Below, piece after piece: positions 43,943 through 55,500 of a DNA stretch of 64,000 bases. Every line of letters starts with the position of its first letter. Position 1 is the stretch's first letter. The position numbers and the translations under genes were made by a program. Under the pieces are notes generated by a model. It was not told the origin of the DNA. It saw only the letters and a program-made list of their open reading frames with translations, and did no database searches. Origin of the DNA: Planoprotostelium fungivorum (lineage: Eukaryota > Evosea > Variosea > Cavosteliida > Cavosteliaceae); NCBI GenBank assembly GCA_003024175.1, contig MDYQ01000051.1, positions 62,001 through 126,000 on the forward strand, given 5' to 3'.

Positions 43943-45218
43943 ATGAAAGCCAGGGCGACCATCTTCTCTTCTTTAAATTCCACGACATTTTCTGTGACTC
44001 GTGTCAAGAGGTCTGTTCCACTCAGACAGTTCAGAAGACCTGTCTGCAGCCCGGCATCACAACTATCACCTTGTCTGTCTGTTCTTTCAAGAGAAACCCG
44101 ATTCATCCACCCAACCCTGAACGCACCCCTCCGTCGTGATATGTCGTCATCGACACATTCTGATCCCACATCACCCCCCACATTTGAATTCCTCCGTCTG
44201 GAGTCAGATGAGAAGAACAAACATTTGGTCAGAGTCGTTATAGAACGCACAGCCGTACACAATGCCTTCAACGAACAACTCATCGCAGAACTCACATCTG
44301 CATTCCGTCACATCTCCTCCAAAGATTACCGCTGCTGCGTCATCACCGGTGCCGGATCTTCATTTTCTGCCGGAGCCGATCTCAATTGGATGAAGAGGAT
44401 GGCCAGCATGTCTCAAGAGGAGAACAAAAGAGACTCTCTCCAATTATTCGACATGATCTACGCCATCAAGAGGTGACGTTCACTCATACACCATTCAGAC
44501 GTCTCATCCCTCCACAGATGCCCCTTCCCTGTCATTGCAAGAATCAACGGAGCTGCTCTGGGAGGTGGCAGTGGTATTGTAGCTGCCTGCGACATCGGTT
44601 ACTCGATCGAGACCGCCACGTTCGGTTTCACTGAAGTCAAGATCGGTCTCATACCAGCCGTCATTTCACCTTTTGTCATGGAGAAGATAGGAAGAGGTGA
44701 TCACCATCGATTGCATCTCATGATCCAATTATCATCATCGTGTCTGTTGACAGATAGAATAGGCAACTGCTCTCACTACTTCCTGACTGGAAGAAGATTC
44801 GGTGCCAGCGAGGCCAAATCCATCGGTCTCATCCAGGTATTCCATCCATCATCAAACACATCATCAAAGCATGAGACGACCGATCTGATGCTCACATCAT
44901 CTCCAATCTCTTCATCATCATGATCAGCACCATCATCCGATCACGATCACGATGATCATCACTGATCCCATCCAGGAGTCCTACAAGACGCCGGAAGAAT
45001 TAGACGCACAAGTCGAACGCGTCACCGCCGAGATTTGTTCCAACGGCCCACAAGCCACTCGCCTCTGCAAAGATTTGATCTCCAAAGTGTGTGACATGTC
45101 CATCGATGACCCAGAGACGAAAGAATACGTTGCGAGACAGATTGCGTCGGCGAGAGCGTCACCGGAGGGGAAGATCGGGCTGTCTGCCTTCTTAGAGAAG
45201 AAGAAACCGGATTGGTAA
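43943..45218 (+). CDS. Mitochondrial methylglutaconyl-CoA hydratase-like enzyme
   Basis: Crotonase-family enzyme; the sequence fits methylglutaconyl-CoA hydratase (AUH) of leucine breakdown. The first 60 residues, rich in Arg, Ser and Thr without acids (MKARATIFSSLNSTTFSVTR), look like a mitochondrial presequence. The body shows VVIERTAVHNAFNEQLIAEL, then GAGSSFSAGADLNWMKRMAS (first oxyanion loop and the MGC-hydratase-like DLNWMKRM block), an intron at 44475, INGAALGGGSGIVAACDIGY, FGFTEVKIGLIPAVISPFVM (catalytic Glu in TEV), FLTGRRFGASEAKSIGLI and a final exon ending GLSAFLEKKKPDW, the usual crotonase C-terminus. Other short-chain enoyl-CoA hydratases are the alternative. The gene converges on BUD13. 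Confidence 0.87.
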
Positions 45219-45449
45219 AGGAGAAAAAGAGACGAGAGTGTTCATCATTTGCATGTCGATCGTGTGATCATGGGATGCGATGGATGTTTTTATAGATAGA
45301 TGGAAACGATAGAGTCGCGTTTTTCTTCACAGATGATCACCGCTCGACTCCGTCACGATCATCATCGAGATCACATCACATCTCATCTCAACCTCCATCG
45401 TGATGAAGAGGAGACGAACGATAAGAACAACGATGAACGACGTGATTCA

Positions 45450-47892
45450 TTACATGTCCGCAGCGGACCACTTGTATGCGATCTCCTTCATGGCAATCTT
45501 CTCTCCCTCCCTCGTCAACAACTTCTTCTCGAAGCCATTCGAGCGATCTACACCGTCCCATGCATTTCCAGGAAGGATGTTGAAACGATTGGCAGGAGGA
45601 TAACCCTTCCATCTCCTCTCCTTTGGTACTTTGATCTTTGTGTTGCCCACGTTCTCCCCTCTCTCTTTCTTCTCTTTCTTCTCCTTCTTCTCCTTCTTCT
45701 CTTTCTTGGACTTTTTCTTCGCCTGCATTGTTTCAGAATTATATCTTTGTGATGGATGATGCGATGAGATTGATCATGATGATGATGGAATCAGACGATG
45801 ATAGGCAATGTTGGTGATGATCATGACAGTTGATGTCTTCACCTTCTTTGCTAGCATGGCTGCCATTGGATCACCCCAGTGCTCGATCTTCATCAGATCT
45901 TCATTCATCTCTGTATCATCCTCCGCTCTCCCAAAGGTGGTGCTCTTCTCCTTCTCTAACTCCATCCAACGTTCTATTCTCTCGTTCTTCTGTGCCAGAC
46001 CTGAATCAGTGTAAGACATCGGTCGTGATGATCGTTGACATCATCATGATCGTTGGCATCATCATGATCGTCTGATCAGGGTGATGATGATGATGATCAC
46101 CTCTTCCCCACTCTTCCATCACGGCCAGACGCTCCGCACGTTCCTTCTCTAATCTCTGTTGCTCGGCTCTCTCTGCCTCCATGTCGATCTTACGTCCCGT
46201 CTTCTTATCTCTGTTTCATTCCGTCAGTTTCCTCCTCAGCTCTTCTCATCTCGTCCATCACGATCACGATGATGATGATCGTCCATCGTGACATCATGAT
46301 GATCGTGGCTTGATGATCGAACATGATGGATGATCTTGGATCGATGATGATCTCGACACGATGATGACGGTGACGATGATGATGATGATCACCTGTATAC
46401 CGTCTCTGCATCTCTCCCTCTGTCTGCATCAGACATGCGATCCAATGCCGCCCTCTCTGCTGCCTTCTTTGCTTCCAGATTCTGCACGATGTCCTCCGCT
46501 TGCACCAGACCTCTCTTGATCTGAGGCACTACGGGTGCTTCTGATGACCCATTCTGATTGTTCACCTCCCTCTTCGAGCTCTCACTGGGTGGCGTGACCG
46601 GCTGTTTGGGTCAATCTACAACGCATGAAGAGAATTCACCTTTTTCTCGACGATTTCATCTTCTTCATCAGAGTCGTGTCTGACTCTGCGGTCGTTCTCT
46701 TCTTCACTGTCTGAATCGTGTCTAGCATGTGATGGAGATGTTGCAGAGGTTGAGGTGTAGGGGGGAGTAGAGGGAGAGTCGTGACGTATGATGACGTCAT
46801 CGTCTGGGGTGGCCTCTCTTCTGGGTGGAGTTGAATCTTGTTGTACTCTCTCTCTGTTTCTCTGTGGAGGTGTGATGTCTTCATTCCTTCCTCTTCTGGG
46901 AGGTGTGATGTCTTCAGTTCTACTTGTCTTAGGAGGTGACACTTGATCGTGTCTTGTTCTTCTGGGTGGTGTGGTGTCTTGTGTTCTACCTCTCCTGGGT
47001 GGTGACACATCTCTATCTCTGCCTCTCCTGGGTGGTGATACATCTCTATCTCTGCCTCTTCTGGGTGGTGATACATCTTCGTTCCTTCCTCTCCTAGGAG
47101 GTGATACATCTCTATCTCTGTCTCTCCTGGGTGGTGATACGTCTCTATCTCTGCCCCTTCTGGGTGGTGACACGTCTCTATCTCTTCTTCTGGGAGGTGA
47201 TGTGTCATCACTCCTTCCTCTTCTGGGTGGGGAGATGTCTCCATCTCTGCCTCTCCTGGGTGGTGAAATGTCTCCTCCTCGGTTGCGGCGTGGAGGGGAG
47301 ATGTCTGCATCTGGTTGAGTTCTTCTTCGCTTGGGTGATACATCTGTTCGAGTCAATCGGGATGGATGGTCGATGATCTGGCACCTGCTGAATCGCTTCT
47401 GGATCTTCTGGGTGGTGATTGATCGGTGTTATTTTCATTGTCCTTACTACCTGGTGATTTCAAGTCAGGATACATGGAGATCATGTGTGAGAAGAGAGGG
47501 AGGCCTCACTCTTTGTGGGTTGTTCCTTCTTGTTATTCACTACAGTCCATCCAGAGCCGTCTGAGGCAGATCCGATCTTGAATTCTTTAATCTTTCTCTC
47601 CTCTATGATCTTATCGATCTGTGGTCTATCTTCTTCTGGCTCATCTGCATGATGAACGTCAGCTTGATGTAGAAATCATTTCCATACCATCTTCGATTCC
47701 TGGTATGTTCCGTTTGGGTGGTTTCTTCTCTACAGCTATAGAAGGAGCGACGACGGCCGAATCGTCTTTGATGATCACATTGTTGACCGCAGCTACTCCC
47801 TTCTTTCTCTTCTTTTGTTTGACGACGTCTTCAGGTTGATTGGATTCTGGTTTCTTCAGATACTTCTGAAGGTAATCCGGAAGCACGGGCAT
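45450..47892 (-). CDS. BUD13: BUD13, RES-complex splicing factor
   Basis: Component of the pre-mRNA retention and splicing complex in the spliceosome. The start at 47892 gives [20 protein letters not shown], the typical BUD13 N-terminus. The middle (about 46800-47340) holds some 16 copies of an [11 protein letters not shown]-like repeat, also found in animal BUD13 but expanded here. The C-terminal third has WGDPMAAML (family motif), a run of Lys/Glu ([12 protein letters not shown]), then [20 protein letters not shown] and [20 protein letters not shown] with the end AYKWSAADM at 45452-45450. Introns near 46020-46130 and 46230-46390 consist of ATGATGATC simple sequence. Because the gene is itself a splicing factor for short introns, its presence beside many short introns is fitting but not remarkable. 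Confidence 0.93.
46840..47335 (-). repeat. Coding tandem repeat in BUD13
   Basis: About 16 units of roughly 33 bp encoding (S/T)PPRR-x-R-x-x-D-(V/I). The repetition keeps a second minus-strand frame and an antisense frame open, which are by-products. Confidence 0.85.
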
Positions 47893-48080
47893 TGCGTGAT
47901 GTGATGTGATGTGTGGTGAAATGTTTTCTCTCCATTTTATTCTTTCGTTTGAAGAATTTTCAAACCAAGGGCACAACAGCACACATTCAACGGGATTACA
48001 CTCTTAACTACTCACACATTCTACCTTAGACAGAAACAAGTTTGTCGTTCGTTCATCGCTTGGAGTATTCAAATTTATCA

Positions 48081-49024
48081 TCATCTCTCCCACATGGAGA
48101 TATGTACAGTGAAAGTAGGCATCTTGATATCACTCGCGTCTAGTTCTTTCCACGTGTCTTTCAATACGAAACCGCTCTCCTTCATCTGTTCGAAGAAACT
48201 TGGCACGGCAGCTCTCTCTTCACCGTAGGCCAGATAGACTCTCCCACCTATGTCACTGTCAGCAGCGGCTTCATCATGATGTTGCGGTTGATGTCGTCGT
48301 TCGATGACGAGAGAATACAACGTACCTGGTAATAGAACAGAAGACATGGTTCTGATGAGAAGAGGTAGGTCTTCAAAGTCGTACGTCAGATCAGCGCCGA
48401 TGATGATGTCGGACTTTGACCATGCTGGTGTGTCGTCCCCCCACAAAAGCTCATCCACCGTGGTGTTCTTCATCACATGAGGATAATGAACAGAGTTCTG
48501 TTGGACGTTGTACCGTAAGAGGGGAAGTAGAGCGGCTTTGTCGGTCATGGTGATCGATGCCCCACACTAGGGTCAGATCAGATGATTTAACAGAGGTCAA
48601 ATTCTCACGGCGGCTGTGACGATACCGGTTAGACCCGTACCACTACCGAGTTCGATGACTTTCTTTCCTTTGTGCCAATCATTGCCTTGCTTCTCTAAAA
48701 ATCTGAAACATCTTTAGAATGTCATAGAGATTGAACGGACGATGTGACGCTTTCACCTTGCCAAAACGACAGCACCATCCCATATACGAGTACCGAGCTC
48801 GCCGACTCCCTGTAGATGTCAATCATAATCAAATGCATCGGATTCACCTTGTGGTTCTGATGGATGGTGATAGGTGTCGATGGATTCGATTTTAGAGGAA
48901 AGGTGAAAGTGGGTGGAATGGTAACACTCCACTGAGAATGAGTTGCAGAGGACAGCTGACACGTGTGAGTCAGAGTGTGATTGTCACTCCACACCTGCTT
49001 CTCGCCGAAGAGATCTTCTTCCAT
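48081..49024 (-). CDS. METTL21-type protein methyltransferase
   Basis: SAM-dependent methyltransferase of the METTL21/EEF1A-KMT family (seven-beta-strand, lysine targets). The start at 49024 gives MEEDLFGEKQVWSDNHTLTH. Exons continue with LGTRIWDGAVVLAR, the SAM-binding VIELGSGTGLTGIVTAA, GASITMTDKAALLPLLRYNV, WSKSDIIIGADLTYDFEDLP (family motif DxxY region) and a C-terminal YGEERAAVPSFFEQMKESGF ending HISMWER at the stop 48083-48081. All core motifs are present. Length (about 240 residues) matches the family. The exact substrate among METTL21/METTL23/EEF1AKMT members cannot be decided. It sits between BUD13 and the Hcp-like gene, all on the minus strand with short gaps. Confidence 0.85.
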
Positions 49025-49184
49025 CTGCTTGGTGATCGGATGTGCAGAGTGAAATATGTGGTTGTAGACAATGTGGTGTTGTATGACACTCTGTGTCACA
49101 CGGTATTGATACCACCACAGGTTTGTCTATTAGGACGACTTCACTAACGGTGTGAGAGACGGACGATGAAAATCACAGTTTTAT

Positions 49185-49950
49185 TTAATATCCATCATCA
49201 TCTCCCTCCTTCTTCACTGGGACGTGTCTGTCTACCTCCTCCAATTTACTTCCCTTCTTCAGAGTGGTCACTTCAGTGTGCAAGTGGTAGTGAACAGAGG
49301 TGTGTGGTGTTCCATCTTCGGTGAAGCTGACAATCTCCAATCCTCCATAGTTCAATGAGATCGATTCACTCGGTCTCTTTGCTTCGCCGCAGCTGAGAGA
49401 GAAACCACTGATCAAGACTTTGTTCAGCAGGCTGACACGCGAGTCAGATGCATAATGGTCGAGACAACTCACTATCTGGTGGTAGGAACCCATTTTCCAT
49501 CTACCTTCTTGACGATATCGATCGTGACGAGATCGGTGGGCTTCTTCGTCAGTGTTCCCCAGATGAGAGCGGGAGACTCAGCATCAGCTTTCTTTGTTAG
49601 GGAGATCTCAGAAACGGAGGGAGAACTGGCCTCTCTGAAAATGCACATCAGAACATGGTCATTCGAGGATGGTGTAATAGTGCACCTGTCGGGATAACCA
49701 AACTCATCCAACTTGACGGGCTGTTCGGGCTCGTCATTGTTTCTCCTGTATCTTCTTCCACTGCTGATTCCAAGTCCAAGTCCCCACTGATTTCACATGA
49801 GACGATGTGAGGTGTAAGACATCTCACCTGGATGGAGTTGATTTCAAAGTATCCCTTGTATTGAGCATCCTTCGATGTTCCGTTCACGCCAGGGAAGAGA
49901 AGGAATGTGCGGAGCTCTTCGGTGGGCTTGTTGGTGTTCTCAGCTGCCAT
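49185..49950 (-). CDS. Hcp-like protein (type VI secretion tube family)
   Basis: Four exons with normal GT-AG introns encode about 185 residues. The order of motifs follows bacterial Hcp1: RTFLLFPGVNGTSKDAQYKG then YFEINSIQWGLGLGISSG, SEISLTKKADAESPALIWG, VTIDIVKKVDGKWVP, VLISGFSLSCGEAKRPSESI and SLNYGGLEIVSF. In bacteria, Hcp rings stack into the tube of a contractile injection machine; here only the fold can be claimed. The start MAAENTNKPTEELR at 49950 has no signal peptide. The C-terminal tail (THTSVHYHLHTEV, KEGDDDGY) has no counterpart in bacterial Hcp. Neighbours are ordinary eukaryotic genes, with no other type VI components. Ancient transfer from bacteria followed by intron gain is the simplest idea. 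Confidence 0.75.
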
Positions 49951-50169
49951 CTTGTTGGTGTGTTGTTGGTCTACTGTGGGGTGAATAATGAGTACGTTGC
50001 ATCGGGTAGGTTTGGTGAGTTGAACACTGTTCAGCGAAACGAAGTAAATATCTATCTACAATGCATCCTTTTCCACACCAACATCTCATGATTACAAGTG
50101 ACGACATGCATTCTACTTCAGAGACATCCTCATTCCCATGTCTATGCAACGATCCTCCGTTTATACAGT

Positions 50170-53100
50170 TTATTCTATTACACAACAAGATCGAATGTCT
50201 CTGATCCACTCCTGCATCTCCTGCTCCGATTTGGCACACAAGAAGAACTCCCTGTCTGGCGTGGCCACAGAGAATCCAAACTCCTTATCTCTTCGATTCC
50301 CCACGTTCACTGTTGCATTCACCAACGTGATGACACCCTTCGACACCGTGTCCTTCCTCGACGCAAAGTAGTACAAAAACTTGTTCTTCAGAACGAACCT
50401 GGGTGGTGGTGAGGGGGGAGGACCGAATATTTGTGCCCACCATCTCTCCTTCCAGTTCCTCCTCTGGGCTCCCTTCTTTGTCAAAGCCCCTTGCCGAACC
50501 ACATCGGCCAGACCGATAGACAGTGAAGCGTCTGTAGAGGATGTCCCTGTCGTCGTGTCACATGAATTGACTTTAGAGGTACCTCACCGGTCGAGATGGT
50601 GAGGTCATCAGAGGGGGAGATTTTGCTGTTGCTCCACCTCTTCTTGGGTTGGGCCGTTCGTATTGTCCTCTGACCTTCTACGTTCTTCCAGATGATGTTG
50701 TAGTTGTCGATCAGATTGACTGTGTTCATCTCAGGCGATGTGATCGTGTGTGATGTGATCATGTGATGCAATGATGGATGTGATGTAGTGATGAGACAAG
50801 TGTTGTGATGATGACTGATCATGTGATCTGATCGTGTGGAGTGATGATGTCCAGTCTATGAGAAGATACACACTGATGACTGGAAAGACAGAAGAGAGAT
50901 TGCTGGACAGATCCTCTCTGTACAACAGAGGTCCGAACACGATGGCCAGATTCGAAGATTGCATCTTGCTCGTGCCGCTGTTCTCCGCGACCAGCTGCAG
51001 TAACTTGAACACGGCCTGCGTGGTGAACCTCTCATATCTCTCGTATCTCTCGAAGATGAACCGAATTCCGTCTAGATTACCGTTATCCGTATCTACAACG
51101 AGTCAGGACTTAAGGTTGTACGCTCGATATCCCCCACATTCGAACAGCTTGCCCCAGACGTTGGAGGGAATGATGCTGGTGGGCAGCTCCTTCAACCACA
51201 TCTTCATGAAGCCAGTCAGGCAGTGCGTATCTTTGTCCTGCTCGTTCGTTCAGTGAACGAACCGGAACATGACCACCCACCGCGAACGAAATCTCCGACC
51301 CAGCGTCGACCATTCGCTTGAGGTTGTCTATGTCCTTGCGGTTGCCGGATAAACGGAAGATTCCCTCCTGGTTGACCCTCTCGGTGAGGATATCGATGGT
51401 CTCTTGGATGAAGGAGGGGAGATCGTTGCCCATCTCCGTTGTAGATGTCATCAGGGTCTTGATGGACACACCGAAGCCTGACAGAGTTAGAAAAAAAGAG
51501 TGGAAGAAAAAAGCGAGTAATAAAAAATGGAAGAAAAAAGGGGATTGAAGAAAAGTGAGGAAGGAAAAAGGGGATTGAAGAAAAGTGAGGAAGAAAAAAG
51601 TGTGAAAAAGTCAAAGAAAAAAGTGAGCGAAAGAAGGTGAAGAGAATAGAAAGTGAAAGAAAACATGGAAGAAAGTAGGAAAAAAGAGGATGAAAAAAAA
51701 AGAGAAGAACGAGGAAAGGTGATCACCTCTTCGGCGATCGGCAGCTTTCTTAGCCTTTGAAAGTGAGGAAACCCAGTGGATTCGCACCTCTCGCGTCGGT
51801 GCACTGAACACGAATGTCTCGTTGTTTGCCGTGATGATCTGAAATTGTACGGAATTATCTGCGTTGCGATCAGCATCATGATCACGTCCATCGGTGATCG
51901 ATCATCAACCGATCACCATCATCATCAAACTCACCGGCCACTACAACGAACGCTGGTGACGAATCATCTTTGATGGAAATTCCTCTTAAATCGATCTTTC
52001 CCTCGAATTTGTCTGTTTTCTTTGAATCACTGGACTTCTTCGTGTAGATGACACAGTCTGAGAATAAAAAGACGTGATTATCCGTTTTTCCGTGGCCTCC
52101 CGTCTGCATCCCCAGGTGACCTGATGATGATGTCATGATGATGTCATGATGATGTCATCGATCTCACCCTCTGTGATGTATTCTCTCGTGTCCCAATCTA
52201 CATCGTCCTGGAACAATTAAATACAGAATATAAAACGATATACATGATGATGAAATGCTGATATACATGATAATGAATAAGATGAGATGAACGGGTGGTC
52301 GTTTGTGGAAAGACGAGATAAAATGAAATAAATCACCTCCAGCCCCGATATATTCTCTCTCACGTGTGCAGCCATGGCCTTACCACACGACTTCGACAGC
52401 TCACACTCCAACGAAGATATCTCATCTAAAACAGATGACGTCTTACTGTCATCCTCCCCGTGTACGTCGGCCTCGAAGATGTATTTCTGTTTCATTTGAA
52501 TGAAACCCCCTCTCTCCTCTCACCTTCAAAAATTCCGGGTATTTTCCGATATTTTTGGCGGGAAGCGTCAGACAGGTCAACACATCGTGATCACACTTGC
52601 TGGAGCAACTCTGCGCTGGTTGGTAAGACATCTCACACGATATCTCACCTTGAAGAAACTCTGCAAGGCCTTCGATTCGTTCTTACACCTGCTCTTCGTC
52701 ACATTTTCCTCGAAAATTCATCGAAATTTCACTTGGTGAGAGTTCTGACAGCAGAGGGTAGTCTGACGAGGTAAGCATTGTACGCACTTCCGAAACCAAA
52801 GATGTCTTGAGATACATCAGACAGCCTCTTGGAAGGCCACTCTCTGATGACGTTCTCTAGATTGACCAACAAATTCGTGTGGAAGTTGTAGAGGGGCTCG
52901 ATGGTGGAGAACATGGTGGTCATGTCTTCCTTTGTGATCTCTGACCACAGGGTGGGGTTGGTCCAGGCGGATTTGATGTACACCTGGGTGGGTCACGTGA
53001 CCGTTGTAGATGGATGACGTCATGTGACGTCACACTCACATTGGTGAAGTCTTGGATGTTCTTGTGGAAGATTCTCTCTTGTGAGACCATCCATTTCAGT

Positions 53101-55259
53101 TGTTTCAGCCTGCCCTCTGTTTCCCGCTCAATTCGATATTTGAAATTTGAATCTCACCGTCGGTCTCTTTGATGTCGATGTCGACTTCGTGAACGACGTC
53201 GGACCACTGCTTCAACCTCGTGGACAATTCTCCCTTTTGCTGCTCCCGTTCAATCGTTGTAGATGATAAATAAAATGAAATAAAATCACCTCGATGATAC
53301 GCTGCTTGCTCTGCTCGATATCGGGTATGATGGACTCACACGCGTCGTTTGCCAATTTGTAAAATTTCCCGTTGCTCTCTGCGGTCGAGCACAACCTCTC
53401 CAGTGCCTTCCAACACACCATATCTACGTTCACTTGAAATTCCGCCTCGTATTCCGCCCCCAATTTGACGTACTGCCTGAACAAATCCTCCTTCTCCCTC
53501 TCCATCTGCTCCCTTCAGTCCAAACAGTCACAGCTCAACCTCACCTCTGAATTTTTCACAACGTTGACTGCCTTCTTCTTCATGTTGTCCGTCAACCGCT
53601 TCGATAGACTGTATGACTGTGAACCGATGTCGTCTAATTTCTTCTTCTTTGTCTTCATCTGCTGGCAGATCAATTCAGTGAAGTCCTTCGAGTTTCCCTC
53701 TTGTCCGGTGTTGAGACACTGCGGGGGGTCAATCTACAACGTTGTAGATGGGACGCACCTGATCGCGGATGATCTCGAGATAGCGGAAGACTTCGGAGAG
53801 CCTGCCCATGGATGTAGCTGTCTTCCGTCAGAAGATGATGTCATGAAGATCGTGATGTGATGATCGCGATGTGATGATGATCGTGATGCTCCATGTGACG
53901 TCGCACGATCACCAAGGTGATGTCATGATGGACACCATCACATCGTGATGTCATGATGGACACCATCACATCGTGATGTCACAGCAACAAGTGATCGTGA
54001 CTCACCGATCTCCTTGATGACAGCGTTGTCTGTATCCATTCCGATGGTGACCGCGTGTTTCTTGAGAAAAACAGAGAGAGCGGTGGCCTCGCTGCTCAAC
54101 TCCATGGATGCAGCGTTCATCTTGGATAACCTCTTCTCGTATTCCTTCATGATTCCACTCAGATTGTCCACCGTCTGTCGCATTCAGTCTCTCATCTGTT
54201 TCCATCATCGTGTCGTGATCGGACCATCGACATCATGTGGACGCGGTAGAACGTGAGAGGATGTAGAGGTATACATACCTTGAAATGGTCGGCGACAGAG
54301 TCTTCCATGAAGGCATCAGTGGAGATGACTCCGGAGCCGTTTGGAGATGAGAAGTTTGTGTTCTTTGGAACTCTCGATGTGGCGGTTGTCTTCAGAGCAG
54401 GTGGAGGAGCCGAGTTCAATAGAGTACCCGTTCTCAACTTGACGTATGAATCACTATAGACAATGACTCAGTCATTTGAGAACATCGATCGTGCGATGGT
54501 GAGAGGTGTCGTTCGTATCAACTGCTATCAAACTCACCCAGAGCTCTGACCGTCGCTGTTGATGTTCTGGTAATGTCAGATGTGATTCGTCGGAGATGAT
54601 AATGTAACCAATCACCTCTACAGAAGATTGTTTCGTGGCTTCGGGGCGAGTGAAACTACCTCCGCGTGGAGATGCAGCTCCACTGTCTATAAAACTGTTC
54701 TGCTTGTTAGGAACTGCTGGCGGCACTCCTTTCGGCGGTGGAGTCGGTAGCTCTATAGGATTCGATTGTCCTTCTGGCGGCTGTTCTCACGTCAACATCA
54801 TCATCGATTCCCCCTATGAATTGGAACATGATACAAATGACACATCACCTTTGGCAGCTGAGGCATTACTTTTACAGCTTCGGTCCTCTTTGATGGTGGC
54901 TCCGGGGTGGGTCTACCAGGCGGTTCAGGGAGTGTTCTCAGTTGTTCGGCGCTGAGAGCGACAGACATTCTGGGAGACAATGCACCGAGTTCAGAGACGA
55001 TCTTTGGACTGACTGCCATGGAGTATCGTGGAGGAAGAGCAGGGACCGGTGGAGGTCCGATCTCTGTGAAACCTTTGGCACGCTGCGCGACAGATGGAGG
55101 TGTCCTCTGTGGAGGTGTGGGAGACAGAGCTTCGCCGGCCATTTTAGCCGGAGGTCGTGGAGGCAATGCCATTGATGGTCTAGCCCCTGGTGTAGGTGCT
55201 GAAGGGACGGGTCGTGATACCTTCACGGGTAACTGAGGTGGCTGATTCCCTCCTTCCAT
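50170..55259 (-). CDS. BAR-DH-PH-RhoGAP-PH Rho regulator
   Basis: Multidomain controller of Rho/Rac GTPases and membrane shape, more than 1100 residues. From the start near 55259: a Pro-rich region with likely SH3 ligands (ALPPRPPAKM, PTPPQRTPPS, RPTPEPPSKR); a long helical, BAR-like region (54250-53150: YEKRLSKMNAASMELSSEAT, KKLDDIGSQSYSLSKRLTDN, ALERLCSTAESNGKFYKLAN); a DH RhoGEF domain (53100-52500: FHKNIQDFTN, MTTMFSTIEPLYNFHTNLLV, SQDIFGFGSAYNAYL); a PH domain (52150-51720); a RhoGAP domain (51470-50850: QEGIFRLSGNRKDID with the Arg finger, SNLAIVFGPLL); and a C-terminal PH (GALTKKGAQRRNWKERWW to SCCVIE). GEF and GAP in one chain recall BCR/ABR. An intron at 53719-53758 is a palindrome-type repeat. 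Start choice is uncertain. Confidence 0.85.
51244..51262. repeat. 19-bp perfect inverted repeat
   Basis: GTTCGTTCA-G-TGAACGAAC, 9-bp perfect arms, in an intron of the Rho regulator gene. A related palindrome lies at 34371-34401 and a half site (TTCGGTGAACGA) near 41412. Confidence 0.6.
51490..51720 (-). repeat. Purine-rich intron with direct repeats
   Basis: About 230 bp of A/G-rich plus strand (T/C-rich in the gene's sense), with AGGGGATTGAAGAAAAGTG repeated in tandem around 51535-51600. Intron between the PH and RhoGAP exons; unusually long for this genome. Confidence 0.6.
53240..53289 (-). repeat. Chimeric intron: T-rich head, half-palindrome tail
   Basis: 50-nt intron, in gene orientation GTGATTTTATTTCATTTTAT then TTATCATCTACAACG and ATTGAACGGGAGCAG. 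It combines the head of the T-rich family with half of the palindrome family. Confidence 0.6.
53719..53758 (-). repeat. Palindrome-type introner-like intron (Rho regulator)
   Basis: 40-nt intron, in gene orientation GTGCGTCCC then ATCTACAACGTTGTAGAT (53732-53749) then TGACCCCCCGCAG. Same design as the introns at 21843 and 58455. Confidence 0.8.
53919..53980. repeat. 27-bp direct repeat in intron
   Basis: TGATGTCATGATGGACACC followed by ATCACATCG, repeated 2.3 times exactly inside an intron of the Rho regulator gene; a recent local duplication. Confidence 0.7.
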
Positions 55260-55500
55260 CTGCTCCTCTTGTTCTTTCCGATGATGATGATGCAAAATTG
55301 AAATCTGACAACTACAACACTTGCCGCTCGTGCGGAAGATGTACTACGTGGGCATCCATGTTGGCAGAGATGAGCGACGTCTAAATCATTTCATTTCATT
55401 AGCTGTGTCTTCCAACAGGATCCCTTTCTCGTTCATCCATCTCTTTAACGATGCACTCTTAGGTACATTTCCCTCCCTCCTGTTTCATTCGATCAGAACA

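Noticed and set aside
46971-47318. Antisense frame with LLGGDTS repeats
   Set aside because: Complement of the same BUD13 repeat.
46636-47343. 235-codon minus-strand frame rich in His, Pro and Glu
   Set aside because: Kept open by the BUD13 coding repeat in another frame; the SPPRR frame is the family-typical one.
49185-49950. Bacterial contamination as source of the Hcp-like gene
   Set aside because: GT-AG introns interrupt it and eukaryotic intron-bearing genes flank it closely on both sides.
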